In this document: in pieces, positions 1 through 11,339 of the stretch
Numbering within the stretch: position 1 is the first letter of the stretch
How the letters are laid out: each line of letters begins with the position of its first letter
Assembly (NCBI RefSeq): GCF_001411555.2
Contig: NC_049910.1
Coordinates: forward strand, 33,643,250 to 33,707,249
Length of the DNA: 64,000 nt
DNA from: Juglans regia
Taxonomy: Eukaryota > Streptophyta > Magnoliopsida > Fagales > Juglandaceae
Reading direction: 5' to 3'
The notes under the pieces: model-generated
The model's input: the letters and a program-made list of their open reading frames with translations, nothing else
The model's database searches: none
What the model was told of the DNA's origin: nothing
Made by a program: the position numbers and the translations under genes

Positions 1-189
1 CCCAGCCGAGCCACCATGGATGCTCACCTTCCCTCACGGACGCCCACTTCCCCTTAGGCCACCTCCACTACCGTAATTTGTGGTGATTTTTTTTATTTTA
101 TGGTATTTTTGTTGTGATTTCATAGTGATTTTGTTAATTTGTGGTATTTTTGTGAAGATTTTATGATTATTTTGTGATTTTATCGTGTA

Positions 190-345
190 TTTTTGTGATG
201 ATTTTATGGTGGATTTGCTTCGGTTGCCTCTGTGGTTTTGCGGTTTTGTGATTTTTTGTGATGATTTTATGGTGGATTTGCTTCGGTTTGTGATGATTTT
301 ATGATGGATTTGCTTCGGTTGCCTCTCGTGATTTGCGGTTTTGTG
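190..345. repeat. degenerate tandem repeat, TGATTTTATGGTGGATTTGC units
   Basis: Three copies of a unit containing GATTTTATGGTGGATTTGC followed by TTCGGTT begin near 197, 258 and 290, the third carrying one change (ATGATGG). Copies 1 and 3 continue into a shared TGCCTCT...GCGGTTTTGTGATTT tail. The flanks (80-190) contain looser GTGATTTT repeats. No coding potential is visible. Confidence 0.6.
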
Positions 346-420
346 ATTTTGCTGTTGATGTCACTGTTTATTACTGTTGATGTCACTGTTTATTAGGCGA
401 TAGGCGCTTTTAAATACAAG

Positions 421-423
<3 letters not shown>

Positions 424-473
<50 letters not shown>

Positions 474-479
474 GGATGA
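424..479. repeat. (AT)n microsatellite
   Basis: An uninterrupted AT dinucleotide run of about 56 bases. Confidence 0.95.
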
Positions 480-3400
480 TGGTTTAGCGTTTCTGATAAG
501 AGAGAGAGACACCAGCTTCAAAGTTTCCAAAACGTACACACTCGTAATGTGTGCGTGGTTGTGCAACATCACCCGTCTTATCCCTTGATCACGTACGACA
601 CTACTCATGTCTTTTCCTTTAACATAACCTAAATAATTAGGAAAGAGGATGGTCCAACTATATATCTTATAGTAAAAATAAATAAATAAACCTAGTGGTA
701 ACGTTTAACGACGTAATGCAAAATTTAATTATAAATGATTTTACATATTAATATGTGTATTCATTTAATATGATTGATTAGAAAATAAATTTTATTAAAA
801 ATAATATTATTTTAAATTTAAAATATAAAGACAACAATATTAATATGCAGATTAGATTGTACATAGCAAAACTCTATTATAACGGATCCATGTATTTTTA
901 TCCTCGTTAGTTTTATAAATTTAGTTGATTATTTAATTGATTTTTCATATGGTATAGAAAGAAAGAACCCTCTACCAAAAAATGAGATTATTTATATATA
1001 ATATACTAATTTAGTTAGGATCAACGTGTGATAAGATTACACATCGCATGCATTGAGTTACATAAGTTTGCATTTAAAATAAAAACCAACTTGACTTACT
1101 CTATATATGGACCTTTGAAAACAAAGCATATATATATATATATATATAAATTCTACTCATCATTCTCACACTATAGATCACATTTTTATTTATTTATTTA
1201 TTTATTTTTAGTTATATATATATATAGACACGTGTGTATATGTCTCACGTTTGATTTTAGAGGAGTAAATCCATCATGTTCAGGAATTAACCCAACTGTA
1301 TGGAATGTTGTCTCTGCATGCACACAAACTTGTCCTATTCTTCACATCAATCGAAAGCTTTGTTTCTCTAAATAATTGCAGTCTAGCCGTGGAAAGTGTT
1401 TGGCTTAACAAAGCAAAAGTGACTTGAAAAAAGCAAAAAAGTTAGAAGAGAATAATAATACAGCTCTAGTCCTGCCAAAATCTCAAGGCCAAGTTCCAAC
1501 ATTCAAAGATTTATGTCTCCCTTCCCAACTTTCTTCTCCAAACATGATTATCATTTGTTTCGTGTTTTTCTTTTTATTTATTATTCGCATAAAAAAAATA
1601 TGATTCTCTCTTTGGTTTTAGATTTTTCCTTACATAGAATTTTGTGAATAATTAGAGACTGATATTAGATATAGTTTTAAAATATATAAATTTTATGTAC
1701 TTTTTTTTTAAAAAGTATTTACGTAATTTACCCATATTAACTGTACAAATTATTGCTCATTAACCAAATAGATGAATAATGATATTCACGTAATCTTTTT
1801 TAGAACTCGTTGTACTCCAACTTTAACTCTAACTCCAACTAATGAATAATGATCTATATTATACGATATTTATATACTATACGATATTTACACACTATGA
1901 TTATTCTTTTGATATTATTCTATGCTATATGAGCATTGGGGGACGGAGTAGAGCCGCAGCCAGTGAGTCACATGCATTATTATTTCACTGCTGGGCCAGC
2001 TCTCAGCAGGGTTAGGATTCAAATTAATTTGCTGAATGCAAGGTTGTACTATTGGAAAAGGGAGAAATTATAGCCCCATAATTCTGAAAAAGCATGCAAA
2101 ACATGAGAAATGAGACCAATCCGCTCCCCATTGTTTTAAAAAATATGAATAAATAAAATATTTATATATAAAAAAAATTAAAAATTTAATAAAAAATTCT
2201 ACTATTTTTTTAAAATAAAAGACATGATATTTACCCAACTATAGAAAATATAGGTTAAAAGAACTTTTTGTAGAGATACTTGAGAAGACAGGAAAGAGAT
2301 TGAGATAAGTCCAGTACTTGTAGATCTTTCGGTACTGTAGTCTGTCGTGGCCTGTGTTTATTCAAAATTCATATCATGAATAATAATTGATATGACCCAA
2401 ATGAGACCAAACCAATTAATAATTCAATGGCGATCAGTACATTATTCAAAAGTGAGATTGCAAAAATGAAAATAGGCCCACCATCAACGTCACCACGGCC
2501 ACCATCGCGACAATTTATGCATGCATGCATGCATGCCATCCGTCCTAGCTAGGTGGTGGGACTTATTATGCCTTTTTTTCTTTTTTTTTTAAAAAATCTT
2601 TTTCTCCCCGTCATCCTCCCTACTTCGATCAAGCTATTTACGTTTTACCATATATTTTTACTGTTTCTTAATCAATTGCTACGGCCCTGTTAGGCCTATA
2701 ATCAAGCCGAGTTTTGTATGTTATTGTATGACTCTTATTTTTTTTTTTTATCACAAAGAGATCAATGGATAGTAAGTTTTGTAAGGTGAGGTGGCAATTG
2801 TCTTGCTCACTGTCTAGTTAAGATTTCTCTTAAGCTGGCTGAGAATGTGATTGAGATGGTTGTAAGTCCATCTGTATAATCGTGTTTCCTCTTGTTTCTT
2901 TATAAAATTAGAATTCGTTTCAACAAAAAAAAAAAAAAGTCAAGTTTAATAAGTTTTTAACTAATTAAAAAATTAGAATTCAAAATTTTATTTAATTTTT
3001 GTTTGAGTTTGACTCGATATGTTAAATTCGAGTCGAGCCGACTTCAGCTCAAATTTATTGTTATTATTATTATTATTTTAATAAGATTTAATAATTAATA
3101 AATTAGATAAATAAAAAATTTAATATTAAATTTATACAATTAATAAGTAGATATTCTATTGAATTATAAGATTTTTAAAAAATTTATAAATAATTAATAT
3201 GGGACGAGATCAATTATTTAATACTGTTTTTCGATTTGATTTTACTTTGTACATATACTGTTTTAGAGTTACTGTTGGGAGACTCGCCTTCTTTAATTTA
3301 TGTAACCCCTTTTTTTTTTTTTTTTAATAAAACTAGAATGACAAATGTGAATAGAGTGGCATTTATTGATAGATTGAAAATAAATTATAAAAAAATTGTA

Positions 3401-3493
3401 AATGTATAGTTATCTTTTTTAATGGTAATATTTATTAATTTACAACTCAAGTTTGGAAGAACGTCTCCCAAAGTTTGATTCCAGCTATATATA

Positions 3494-3531
<38 letters not shown>

Positions 3532-4363
3532 TGGAGAAGTCTTTTGAGTTCTCAATAATTTTACACTTCTAGACTTACATGACAATTACTTCTAACGACT
3601 CGTACGTGACACCTACGCATAGATGGGTAATCACTATGTTCCTTAATTTATATCACTTATTTTATTTTCTTGATGTGGGGGTGCATGCCATGTGCCTTAT
3701 TAAAAAAATTTAAAAATATATATTCAAAACAAATGTTTTAGATTTCTTCTATTATTTCATGTTTGTGTTTTAATTTTTTTTAATTTTTTTCAATAAACCA
3801 CGTGGCAGCCACATCAAGGAGGTATAGTGAATGAAATAAATTATGGGGCTTTCAGTACATAATACTGATATAAATATATATATATATATATATATTTTAC
3901 AATATAATTTTGGAAGTATAATGAAACTTTGCATGCCCCTAGGAAGCAACGCATGCATCCACTCATTCAATATTCTACTATTAAATTCACATTAAAAATA
4001 TATATATGTAATTAATTTGAAGTTATTAAAGGAAGAACATGAATATTTGTAAAGTGGGTCATCATGATTTTCATTTCAAGTTAGTAGAGTTGCAGTTTTC
4101 CTAACACATATCTTTTTAGATATCATGTTAACTCATGCCTTTTTTAATTTTGTAATCAATGGATTTATAAAGATTATTTAAGTACTTTAGAGAAAATGTT
4201 AAAGGGTTAGTAAATTATCATTCTTGATGGTCAATGTTCCTTTTACACACTATTAATTTAAAGAGCTTTTAGCTCTTCTCCAATCGAGTTTATAAGAGTT
4301 TTCATCACTGACAAGAAAACAATTAAAGGAGATAAGTACGGACCGGGAGAGAAGATCAATATT

Positions 4364-4560
4364 AGGGCTTGTTTGGATAAAGAAACGATCTTATTTCATC
4401 ATTATAATTTTTTTAAATTTTTATACAAAATATAATAAATAATTTAATTTTTTTAAATCTCAAAATAATAATAATATTAAAAAATAATATTCTAACAATA
4501 TTTTATTTAACTCATATAAAATCATCTCATCCCATCTTACTATATATTCAAACAAGCCCT
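4364..4560. mobile_element. MITE, GTTTGGATA family
   Basis: A 197-bp non-coding element. The left end AGGGCTTGTTTGGATA is the inverted complement of the right end (...TATTCAAACAAGCCCT), giving terminal inverted repeats of about 13-16 bp. The interior is A/T-rich with a diagnostic AATAATAATAATATTAAAAAA block. The same block recurs at 7443-7643 and 59591-59782. No clean target duplication was seen. The superfamily is unassigned, and hAT-like or Harbinger-like are both possible. Confidence 0.7.
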
Positions 4561-5103
4561 AAACCAAATTTTGGAGATTAATGCATCATATTAATATTTC
4601 TTAAGGATTTTATTTATTATATTGTGGCTTATTCATATGATAGAAATACTTGAAGAATTAATAAAATAAAATTTATAAAATAAAATATTTTGATGTGATA
4701 CCTCATGATATTGTGTCAATACCTACTTTTTTAAATATAAAATATATATAATATCTCACATCGAGTCATGCCATTTAATAAATCTATTTTTATAAAATAG
4801 ACAGAATATATAGTTCTCCATCCATATATAATAGGTATCATTCAATAAATTATTAATTAGTTCTTCGTGGCACTCACAAGTGATCTGCTTCTTTCTAGTG
4901 CTTGTTATATGAAATAGAAAGATATTGTATATATAGAAAGTGGAAGGCAGATTTGCTTTTACAAGCTGGATCATAGATTCATATATATAAATTCCATGCA
5001 TGGAAAGCAAAAGGAGAAGCAAAAAGGGGTATAATTATGCATGCACGAGCGTCTGCAACTAATTAACTAGCTAGCTTTAATTTCCATACCCAGTACCCCT
5101 TTC

Positions 5104-5111
5104 CTATATAA
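5104..5111 (+). promoter_or_regulatory. probable TATA box of the MYB gene
   Basis: A CTATATAA motif lies about 76 bases upstream of the MYB start codon, a normal distance for a plant core promoter with a short leader. It is flanked by C-rich sequence that makes it stand out. Position and motif are seen; function is inferred. Confidence 0.5.
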
Positions 5112-5186
5112 CCCATTCACCATCGAGTACTCACATATACAAATAATTAATTAGTACTACGTGAAAAAGATCTGCAGGTAGTAGTC

Positions 5187-5743
5187 ATGGAAGTAATTAA
5201 AAGATCATCAGTGCTCAAGCCACAGCTCAAGAAAAATTTGTGGAAGCCAGAAGAGGACTTGATTCTGAAAAGTTATGTGGAAACTCATGGTGAAGGCAAC
5301 TGGGCTACTGTCTCCCAGAGATCGGGTAAGAATTCTTTCTTCTTTCTAATCTACTTGATTAATTTACGTACACCATGATCAGTAACTCTCTCTCTCTCTC
5401 AGGTTTAATGAGGGGAGGAAAGAGTTGCAGGCTTAGATGGAAGAATTACCTGAGACCTAACATTAAACGAGGTGAGATGTCCAAAGAGGAAGAAGATCTT
5501 ATCATCCGAATGCATAAGCTTCTGGGCAACAGGTAATTGTGACAGCTTGTTTACTTTCCTTTTTGGTTTTCCTGCAAAACCGGCCCCCAATTCGACTGGA
5601 AATCTTTAGTTTTAACAATCCCATTACTCCCTTCGATCCGTTAAAATAATCGAGATAATTTCTCACACCGAGTTAAGCAAGTAGGAAAGCACAAAATTAA
5701 CAGGCTGCGCTGGTGGATCAGCTTCGATCCGATACAGCCAAAC

Positions 5744-5785
<42 letters not shown>

Positions 5786-6329
5786 TGGTCACGATTGGTC
5801 AACCTTTTATTTTGTTTAACGCAGGTGGTCACTGATTGCTGGTCGGATTCCTGGTCGGACAGATAATGAAGTGAAGAACTACTGGAATACCCATTTGAAC
5901 AAGAAATGCATTCCAGGTAAAAGAAAAGCAACCGACCCAGATCACCACCACCACCAACATGAGGAAAACGACGAGAACCTGAACAAGAAAAAGAAGTTGA
6001 GTCCATTGTGTCACTCTGAGTCCAGTGGAAGTGCGGATTTGATAACGACAAAATCTATAAGTTTGGATGGAAGGAAAGAAGAGAAGGAGGCCGAGAGCAG
6101 TACTGTCACAGACCCCACCTGGATGGAGATCAACACAGACAGCTTCAACTATTACATAGATGATCAGTACCCAATACTGCCCGGAAAGAATGCAACTTTC
6201 GTTTTTGACGATGAACCTCTCACAGCTTACTTGGATTCTTTTATCTTGTTTGAATCATTTGAATGCGATGGGGGAGGAGGCGCAGTACGCACAGATGCAA
6301 TCAATCATGTAGTGACGAATAATTACTAG
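5187..6329 (+). CDS. MYB82: R2R3-MYB transcription factor, MYB82-like
   Basis: Exons are 5187-5325, 5403-5532 and 5825-6329, with GT...AG borders and phases 1 and 2, the usual R2R3-MYB intron positions. They give 257 aa. R2 spans about residues 16-67 with regularly spaced tryptophans (W19, W39, W59), and R3 about 71-118, where W91 and the later tryptophan keep the family spacing. Residues 78-97 fit [DE]Lx2[RK]x3Lx6Lx3R, the motif that binds R/B-like bHLH partners in MYB-bHLH-WD40 complexes. The C-terminal half is divergent and acidic, with a histidine run near 147-152 and a WMEI segment resembling the Arabidopsis MYB82 tail. Arabidopsis MYB82 acts in trichome development and is nuclear; the same role here is inference. 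Intron 2 holds an (AT)n run. A WER/GL1-type paralogue is the main alternative. Confidence 0.9.
5748..5786. repeat. (AT)n microsatellite in MYB intron 2
   Basis: An AT run of about 39 bases lying 38 bases before the intron 2 acceptor of the MYB gene. Length polymorphism would sit close to the branch-point region. Confidence 0.9.
5883..5904 (+). promoter_or_regulatory. miR828-like target site in MYB exon 3
   Basis: The 22 bases encoding W-N-T-H-L-N-K are complementary to plant miR828 at 20 of 22 positions. Mismatches fall at miRNA positions 6 and 14, while the cleavage positions 10-11 are paired. miR828 is known to target MYB82 and subgroup-6 MYB genes at this codon block. The seed mismatch leaves real efficacy uncertain. 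Confidence 0.55.
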
Positions 6330-7442
6330 ATAGAATCATGTACACGTACGGTACAAATTGTATTTTCTGATATTTCATCTGTGTGCTAGATGTCATATAT
6401 ATACTCGTTAAAAAGCTGATGTTTATCATATAAACGACTTCAATAATTTGATCTTGATCACGTCTCAACCATATTTTGGGATCATGCTCAGCCACCTGAT
6501 ATACTAAAGAGCACTTCCATTCTTGGTATGGTGGCTAGGGGTGACCATCCCCAGAAAGTAGTAGCAACTACAATGAGTTATCATGAGCTTTTCCCTCCTC
6601 TGTTGGAAAGGTACTGAAGATGCAGTTGCAGTACTGTGATCGTGTCTTGTTTGCATGTGATTCATGTCCATCTTTACTTTTCAGACGTGCCCTCCAACCT
6701 AGAAGAAAAGAGCGGTATATTTGGATAACGAGACTCCAAGAAATTATTAATACAACTTTAAATTTTTCTCAATATCATTCAAATTTATGTAATTATTACA
6801 ACTTTAAAATAAAACAAGAAAATTAATATAACTTTTTCAAATTTTAAAATAATAATAATAAATAAGTTTTTAACTTTATAATATTTTTATTCTTTTTTTC
6901 ATAAATTTCAAAATTTAATAAAATATTTTAACTCAAATTATTTTACTACTATTTATAGATGTCTAAATAATCTCTTACAACTCAGTAGTGCAAAATTTAG
7001 GACAAAATAATTAAAGGTTAAATAATGAGTGGGAAAAAAAAATTGTAGTTGCCAACGTGGTATTTCTATGAGAATGTCTCGTTAATTTATGTACGCACCC
7101 AAGTTTGGGTGAAATCACCGCTCCTAGATATCAAAAATTTAAATTTATAGAAAGATTCAATTATTTGTATTATATTTTTAATATGTATTTTCTCAATGAG
7201 TGACCTTAATATATGAAATATTTAATTAAATTATATAGAGTATAGAGTTAGGATTCAAATTCAAAATTTCTACTATAATATCATATGGAATCATCACTTA
7301 TCTTAAAAATTTAAACTCATGAAAAATAATAGATTTAATTATTTATATTATATTCTTAACAGTTATATGACAATTTATAGGAAATCTAGTAAAAATAGGG
7401 ACCTCCTTCAAAACCATTCAGCCTTGCTTGCTTTGAACCTCT

Positions 7443-7643
7443 GGTATGTAAACACAATCTAGTTTAGATATAAAAATTGTTTCATTTCATCTTATTATTA
7501 TAAATTTTTTAGATTCTCACATAAAATATAATAATTCAAATCCCAATAATAATAATAATATTAAAAAATAATATTTAAATAATATTTTATTCAATTTTTA
7601 ATTTTAATTTTAACTCATCTAATCTCACAATTCAAAACATACC
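7443..7643. mobile_element. MITE, GTTTGGATA family, degraded
   Basis: The right end, read inverted, gives GGTATGTTTTGAATTG and matches the left end GGTATGTAAACACAAT only partly. The interior has the AATAATAATAATATTAAAAAA block followed by AATATTT...ATATTTTATTCAA, aligning with the MITE at 4364-4560. Older or more diverged than that copy. Confidence 0.5.
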
Positions 7644-7731
7644 AAAGTCAATTATGTTGATGGAGCCACTGGCAGGTGTTAAGAACCCCCCACAAGAAAT
7701 TGAAAAGGAACTTCATTGAAAAGGAAATTGA

Positions 7732-8346
7732 GAGCATTGACATTGGCTTCATCAAAGCCATCTTCAAAATTTGATGAAAAATATATATTTTTCATAATTT
7801 TAATACCTCCCTATCCATAACCCACATTGAATTAACTATTAGATTAATCAAAATAATAATATCTTTAATTTTTGTTTCATATTTTACAATTACACAATTC
7901 AAAGAAAGTCTAACGATTAATAATCAAAAATTAAACAAAAGGCATCCCAGATGGTATCGACAACCTTTTTGCTGTCTTGGAATTAGATGGGAGCATTAGA
8001 TTTTTTAGCTAATAATATTATATTATTATAACAAATAAAAATATTGTAACTATAACCTTATAGTATTAACTTATACGAATTTCATTGAGTTATTATTTAA
8101 AGTAAAAGAACAAACTATTATATTACTGCATGTACACCATTTGTGTAGGAAAGAAGTTGGTTTTAATTTTTATAATAAAATATTACTTTTGATGATGAAC
8201 AATACATTTTCAAATTGTACTTAAAAATTTATATAGCTCAAAGTTCAAACTTTTGCATTTTGATGAAGGTAATGTAGATAATTGGATCAATATTTCTTCA
8301 AATTTTGAAGATATATTAATTTTTGATGAAACTAATGACAATGCTC
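7732..8346. mobile_element. non-autonomous TIR element, Tourist/Harbinger-like
   Basis: The left end GAGCATTGACATTGGCTTCA matches the inverted right end GAGCATTGTCATTAGTTTCA closely, and the similarity continues into CATCAAA and a TCTTCAAAATTTGA block on both sides. The interior is 615 bp and non-coding. GAGCATT-type termini are common in plant Harbinger/Tourist MITEs; that assignment is inference. No clear 3-bp duplication was seen. Confidence 0.55.
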
Positions 8347-8792
8347 AGAGTACGTGATGCAGTTTTCAAATGAAACGAAAAATTGGCTTTGCTGAATTCC
8401 AAACTCCAAACAGCAGATTAAAAAAAAAAAAAAAACTCCAAACAGCCAATATTACATTAATCGAACTCAACGTGCATTGTATATAGTCAAAGTGAAGATT
8501 AATATACTATGATTTTATCATCTCATTCATAAATATACCACATAAATAAATATGATTAGAAATGATAAAATCTAAAAAAAAAAATTATGTTGTAGAAAAA
8601 CCATCATCCCTCCACTCTCTCAAAGATAAAACACCCATTACCTGTTTGCAAAAGATGAAAAAATTTCTGGAGCAACACCAGAAGAGGAAGAGCAAGAGAT
8701 GTGAAACAAAAGTGAGTCGTTCCCACCCTTAACAAATCTGTTTTTCTTCTCATCTGCCTAAATAAAATAATAATAATAATATAACTAAGGTC

Positions 8793-9122
8793 ATGCTACA
8801 GCTACCGTTAGGTGCTCTCGCTGAAAATGTAGTATTATTTTACTAGTGTTTTGTTTGAATTATTTTTTATATAAATCTTTTAATACTTTTCAATATTTTA
8901 AAAAAATAAAATAAATTTAAAACATCATTAAGAAAATACTTTCTTAATAGAAAGTAAGAAAAATATATTAAAAATATTTTTTTAATTACGAAATAAAATA
9001 AAAAATTATTAAAAAATATATTTTTTTTATTTTTTTTAAAATATTTAAAAAATTTATATAAAAAAAAAAAACTTAAAAAAATATCTAGAGCCAGCGGAGG
9101 CTCCCCCGGCAGATCTAGCATT
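8793..9122. mobile_element. fold-back MITE with ATGCTA termini
   Basis: A 330-bp AT-rich non-coding segment. Its right end read inverted (AATGCTAGATCTGCCGGGGG) partly matches the left end (ATGCTACAGCTACCG). The interior is A/T runs that are nearly self-complementary. It has the same architecture and ATGCTA edge as the element at 42222-42582. Confidence 0.45.
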
Positions 9123-9540
9123 TTCCATTAAACTATACAAGACGAGATATTTTGGCTTGGCACAGCTGGTAAACAGGGGATATCACGCATCCCTAAAGGC
9201 TGATGTGACGCCCCCAAATTGCATCTTGTGCGGCACAGAACGGACGTCACAAGACATAACTCTCACTCTCTCATCACATCACATCACATCACTCTTGAGA
9301 GCTCAGCAAAACATAAGAACCACAAATCCAATGCTCTTTGGCGCCATGTGATACATATATAGCCGGATGAGAACGTCAACAAAGATACAGTTTATCGATT
9401 TGATTTGATAGACCCATTGATATGGTCGGTGGTAAAAAAAACACAGCAATTAATTACACGGAAATAGAGCAGTGAACGGTGTTTGTACAGATCTGAGACT
9501 AGAAAGCCTATAAATGGAATGGAATAGCGGGGGGCCACAA

Positions 9541-11308
9541 TTACAAGACGTCGTCATCTTGTTGAGGGTATAAAAAACCATCATCAACAGGCAATGAGGG
9601 AGGGGTTCCAGGAGGAATGGAAGCCGCGCCATTCTCACCAGCACATATGCACAAAGCCTCTGCATCCCGGAGGATTGAATCCAGGTCAATGTGACCACTC
9701 AGTTCGTTAATGAATTTCAAGAGAGTGTCGAAGTCCATCTGCTCCCCCATTATTTTACTGCGATATCGCTTCAATATTGCCACACATACGTACAGGTGTA
9801 GGTGCTCCGACAAATAATGAGTCCACAATACCTCCCATAACAGCATTGTTTTCTCGTATTCAAATTCCCTGTAACAAAATAAAAGTGTGATGATGCTAGC
9901 TAGGTCTTCAATCTTCATACAGGTGGGAACTGAATACAGTTCAAAGTTACATCGAGAATCAATGACACTCGGGAATAATGAATTATGACAGCATCTAGTC
10001 CCGTTTGTATACAAGAAGTGTCTCATCTCATCACATTATTATAACTTTTCTAAATTTTCACGTAAGATATATGGAACAAAAAAACAACTAAACCAGCTAT
10101 TTAAATTAAGGAACTGACCTTTTGAATTGTATTAGAACCCAGCGAAAACAAAAGAAATAGTTGAGGCAGTCATTCTGCTTAAAATAGTTATGCAATGGGC
10201 TGTCTAACAACTCCACCAACTGCAACAAGGATAGTGAGATAGTGAGAATTCATTAGAACTAAAACTCAGAACCAACCGTTCTATCAGCGAAACACTTTCA
10301 CTGTTCGCCACTGGGGCACCAAACATTCATTCACACATCCAAAAATTGATCAAAAACTTGAAACATAGTATTTAGTTTTCAATGATTTAACTGAAAAGCA
10401 CACCAAGAAAAATGTTGCCTTTCTCATCATATATGAGCCTGCATTTACTGATATTAACAGAAAGGAATTCCTTTGATCATATTATGCCTGTTCAAGCTAA
10501 ATATTTGTCCAATTAAACAAAGATTCCATTTCTTAAGTTGATATTGGGTCGTTGAAGAGACTCACTTCGGTAGCAGATCCTAGATGTGCCCATATTGGCT
10601 GTCTAAAATCCACCAAGGAGCCACATTGAACCACACAAATATTCATAAAGAAGAAACTGGGACACAGACAACCAGTAAGGCGACTACCCAAAAGTTTGTA
10701 CTATATAACATGTGAAATTCGAGTAAATGTCTAGAAATGATTAACCACGTAACTTTTTACTATATGGTTCGTACATCCAATCATATATGGCAATTAAGAG
10801 TTCACAGTAGCAATTACGCGAATGACGGCATCTAGCGCTCAGCTCAGCTGGATGAAGTCTTGCTAGATGCTTTCTTAATTGTACTTTTTTTTCCCAAGAG
10901 CTATCTTGAAATAAAGATCACTAAGAAAATTCCTAAAAACCACTTGGCATGACAAATAAATAGCCACTGCATCTAAAGGAAATTTCATAATTTTAAGTTT
11001 CATCCAGCACTAGCTGTTCCACTGTCATGAGTTGCAATGAAAAAGTTCCAAATAGACAAAAGAATAAACTAAAATAAACATAGTGGGAAAATAAGCCGAA
11101 CTGTTCAAAAGATATAATTATCAAAAGACACTCCCCCTCTCACAAAAAAAAAAACCCATCTTAAAACATTAATATTCTCAGTTGGCCAGGGAAGCAAGCT
11201 GAAATCCAAATAATCAAGTTGATAAATCAAGGAACAATATGTTTAAATTTGACATTTCCACTAGTACAACATTATCCATCAACTGATTTGTTTTTTACAA
11301 CCATATGC

Positions 11309-11339
<31 letters not shown>

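Larger units (their letters stand above)
1..5103. other. gene-free 5' intergenic stretch
   Basis: No supported gene is seen. The first 60 bases are GC-richer than the rest and could be the edge of another feature. Positions 80-360 hold imperfect tandem repeats and 424-479 an (AT)n run. Positions 2511-2537 contain several CATGCA (RY-like) units. About 2680-2935 ends in a 13-base A-run and might be a retroposon tail. A MITE lies at 4364-4560. Short open frames here are made of AT-repeat translations and have no recognisable domain. Confidence 0.6.
6330..9540. other. gene-free interval between MYB and TBC genes
   Basis: No supported gene is seen. It contains the MYB 3' flank, a GTTTGGATA-type MITE (7443-7643), a 615-bp inverted-repeat element (7732-8346) and a fold-back element (8793-9122). 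A short segment near 9200 starts TGTGACGCCCCC and resembles an LTR edge. The last few hundred bases before 9541 are probably the 3' UTR of the TBC gene on the minus strand. Confidence 0.55.

Noticed and set aside
1028..1375. 115-codon open frame near the left edge
   Set aside because: Contains AT-repeat translation, no domain, and no splice or promoter context.
5641..6051. 136-codon minus-strand frame
   Set aside because: Antisense to MYB exon 3 and its intron, and includes an (AT)n translation (YIYIYI).
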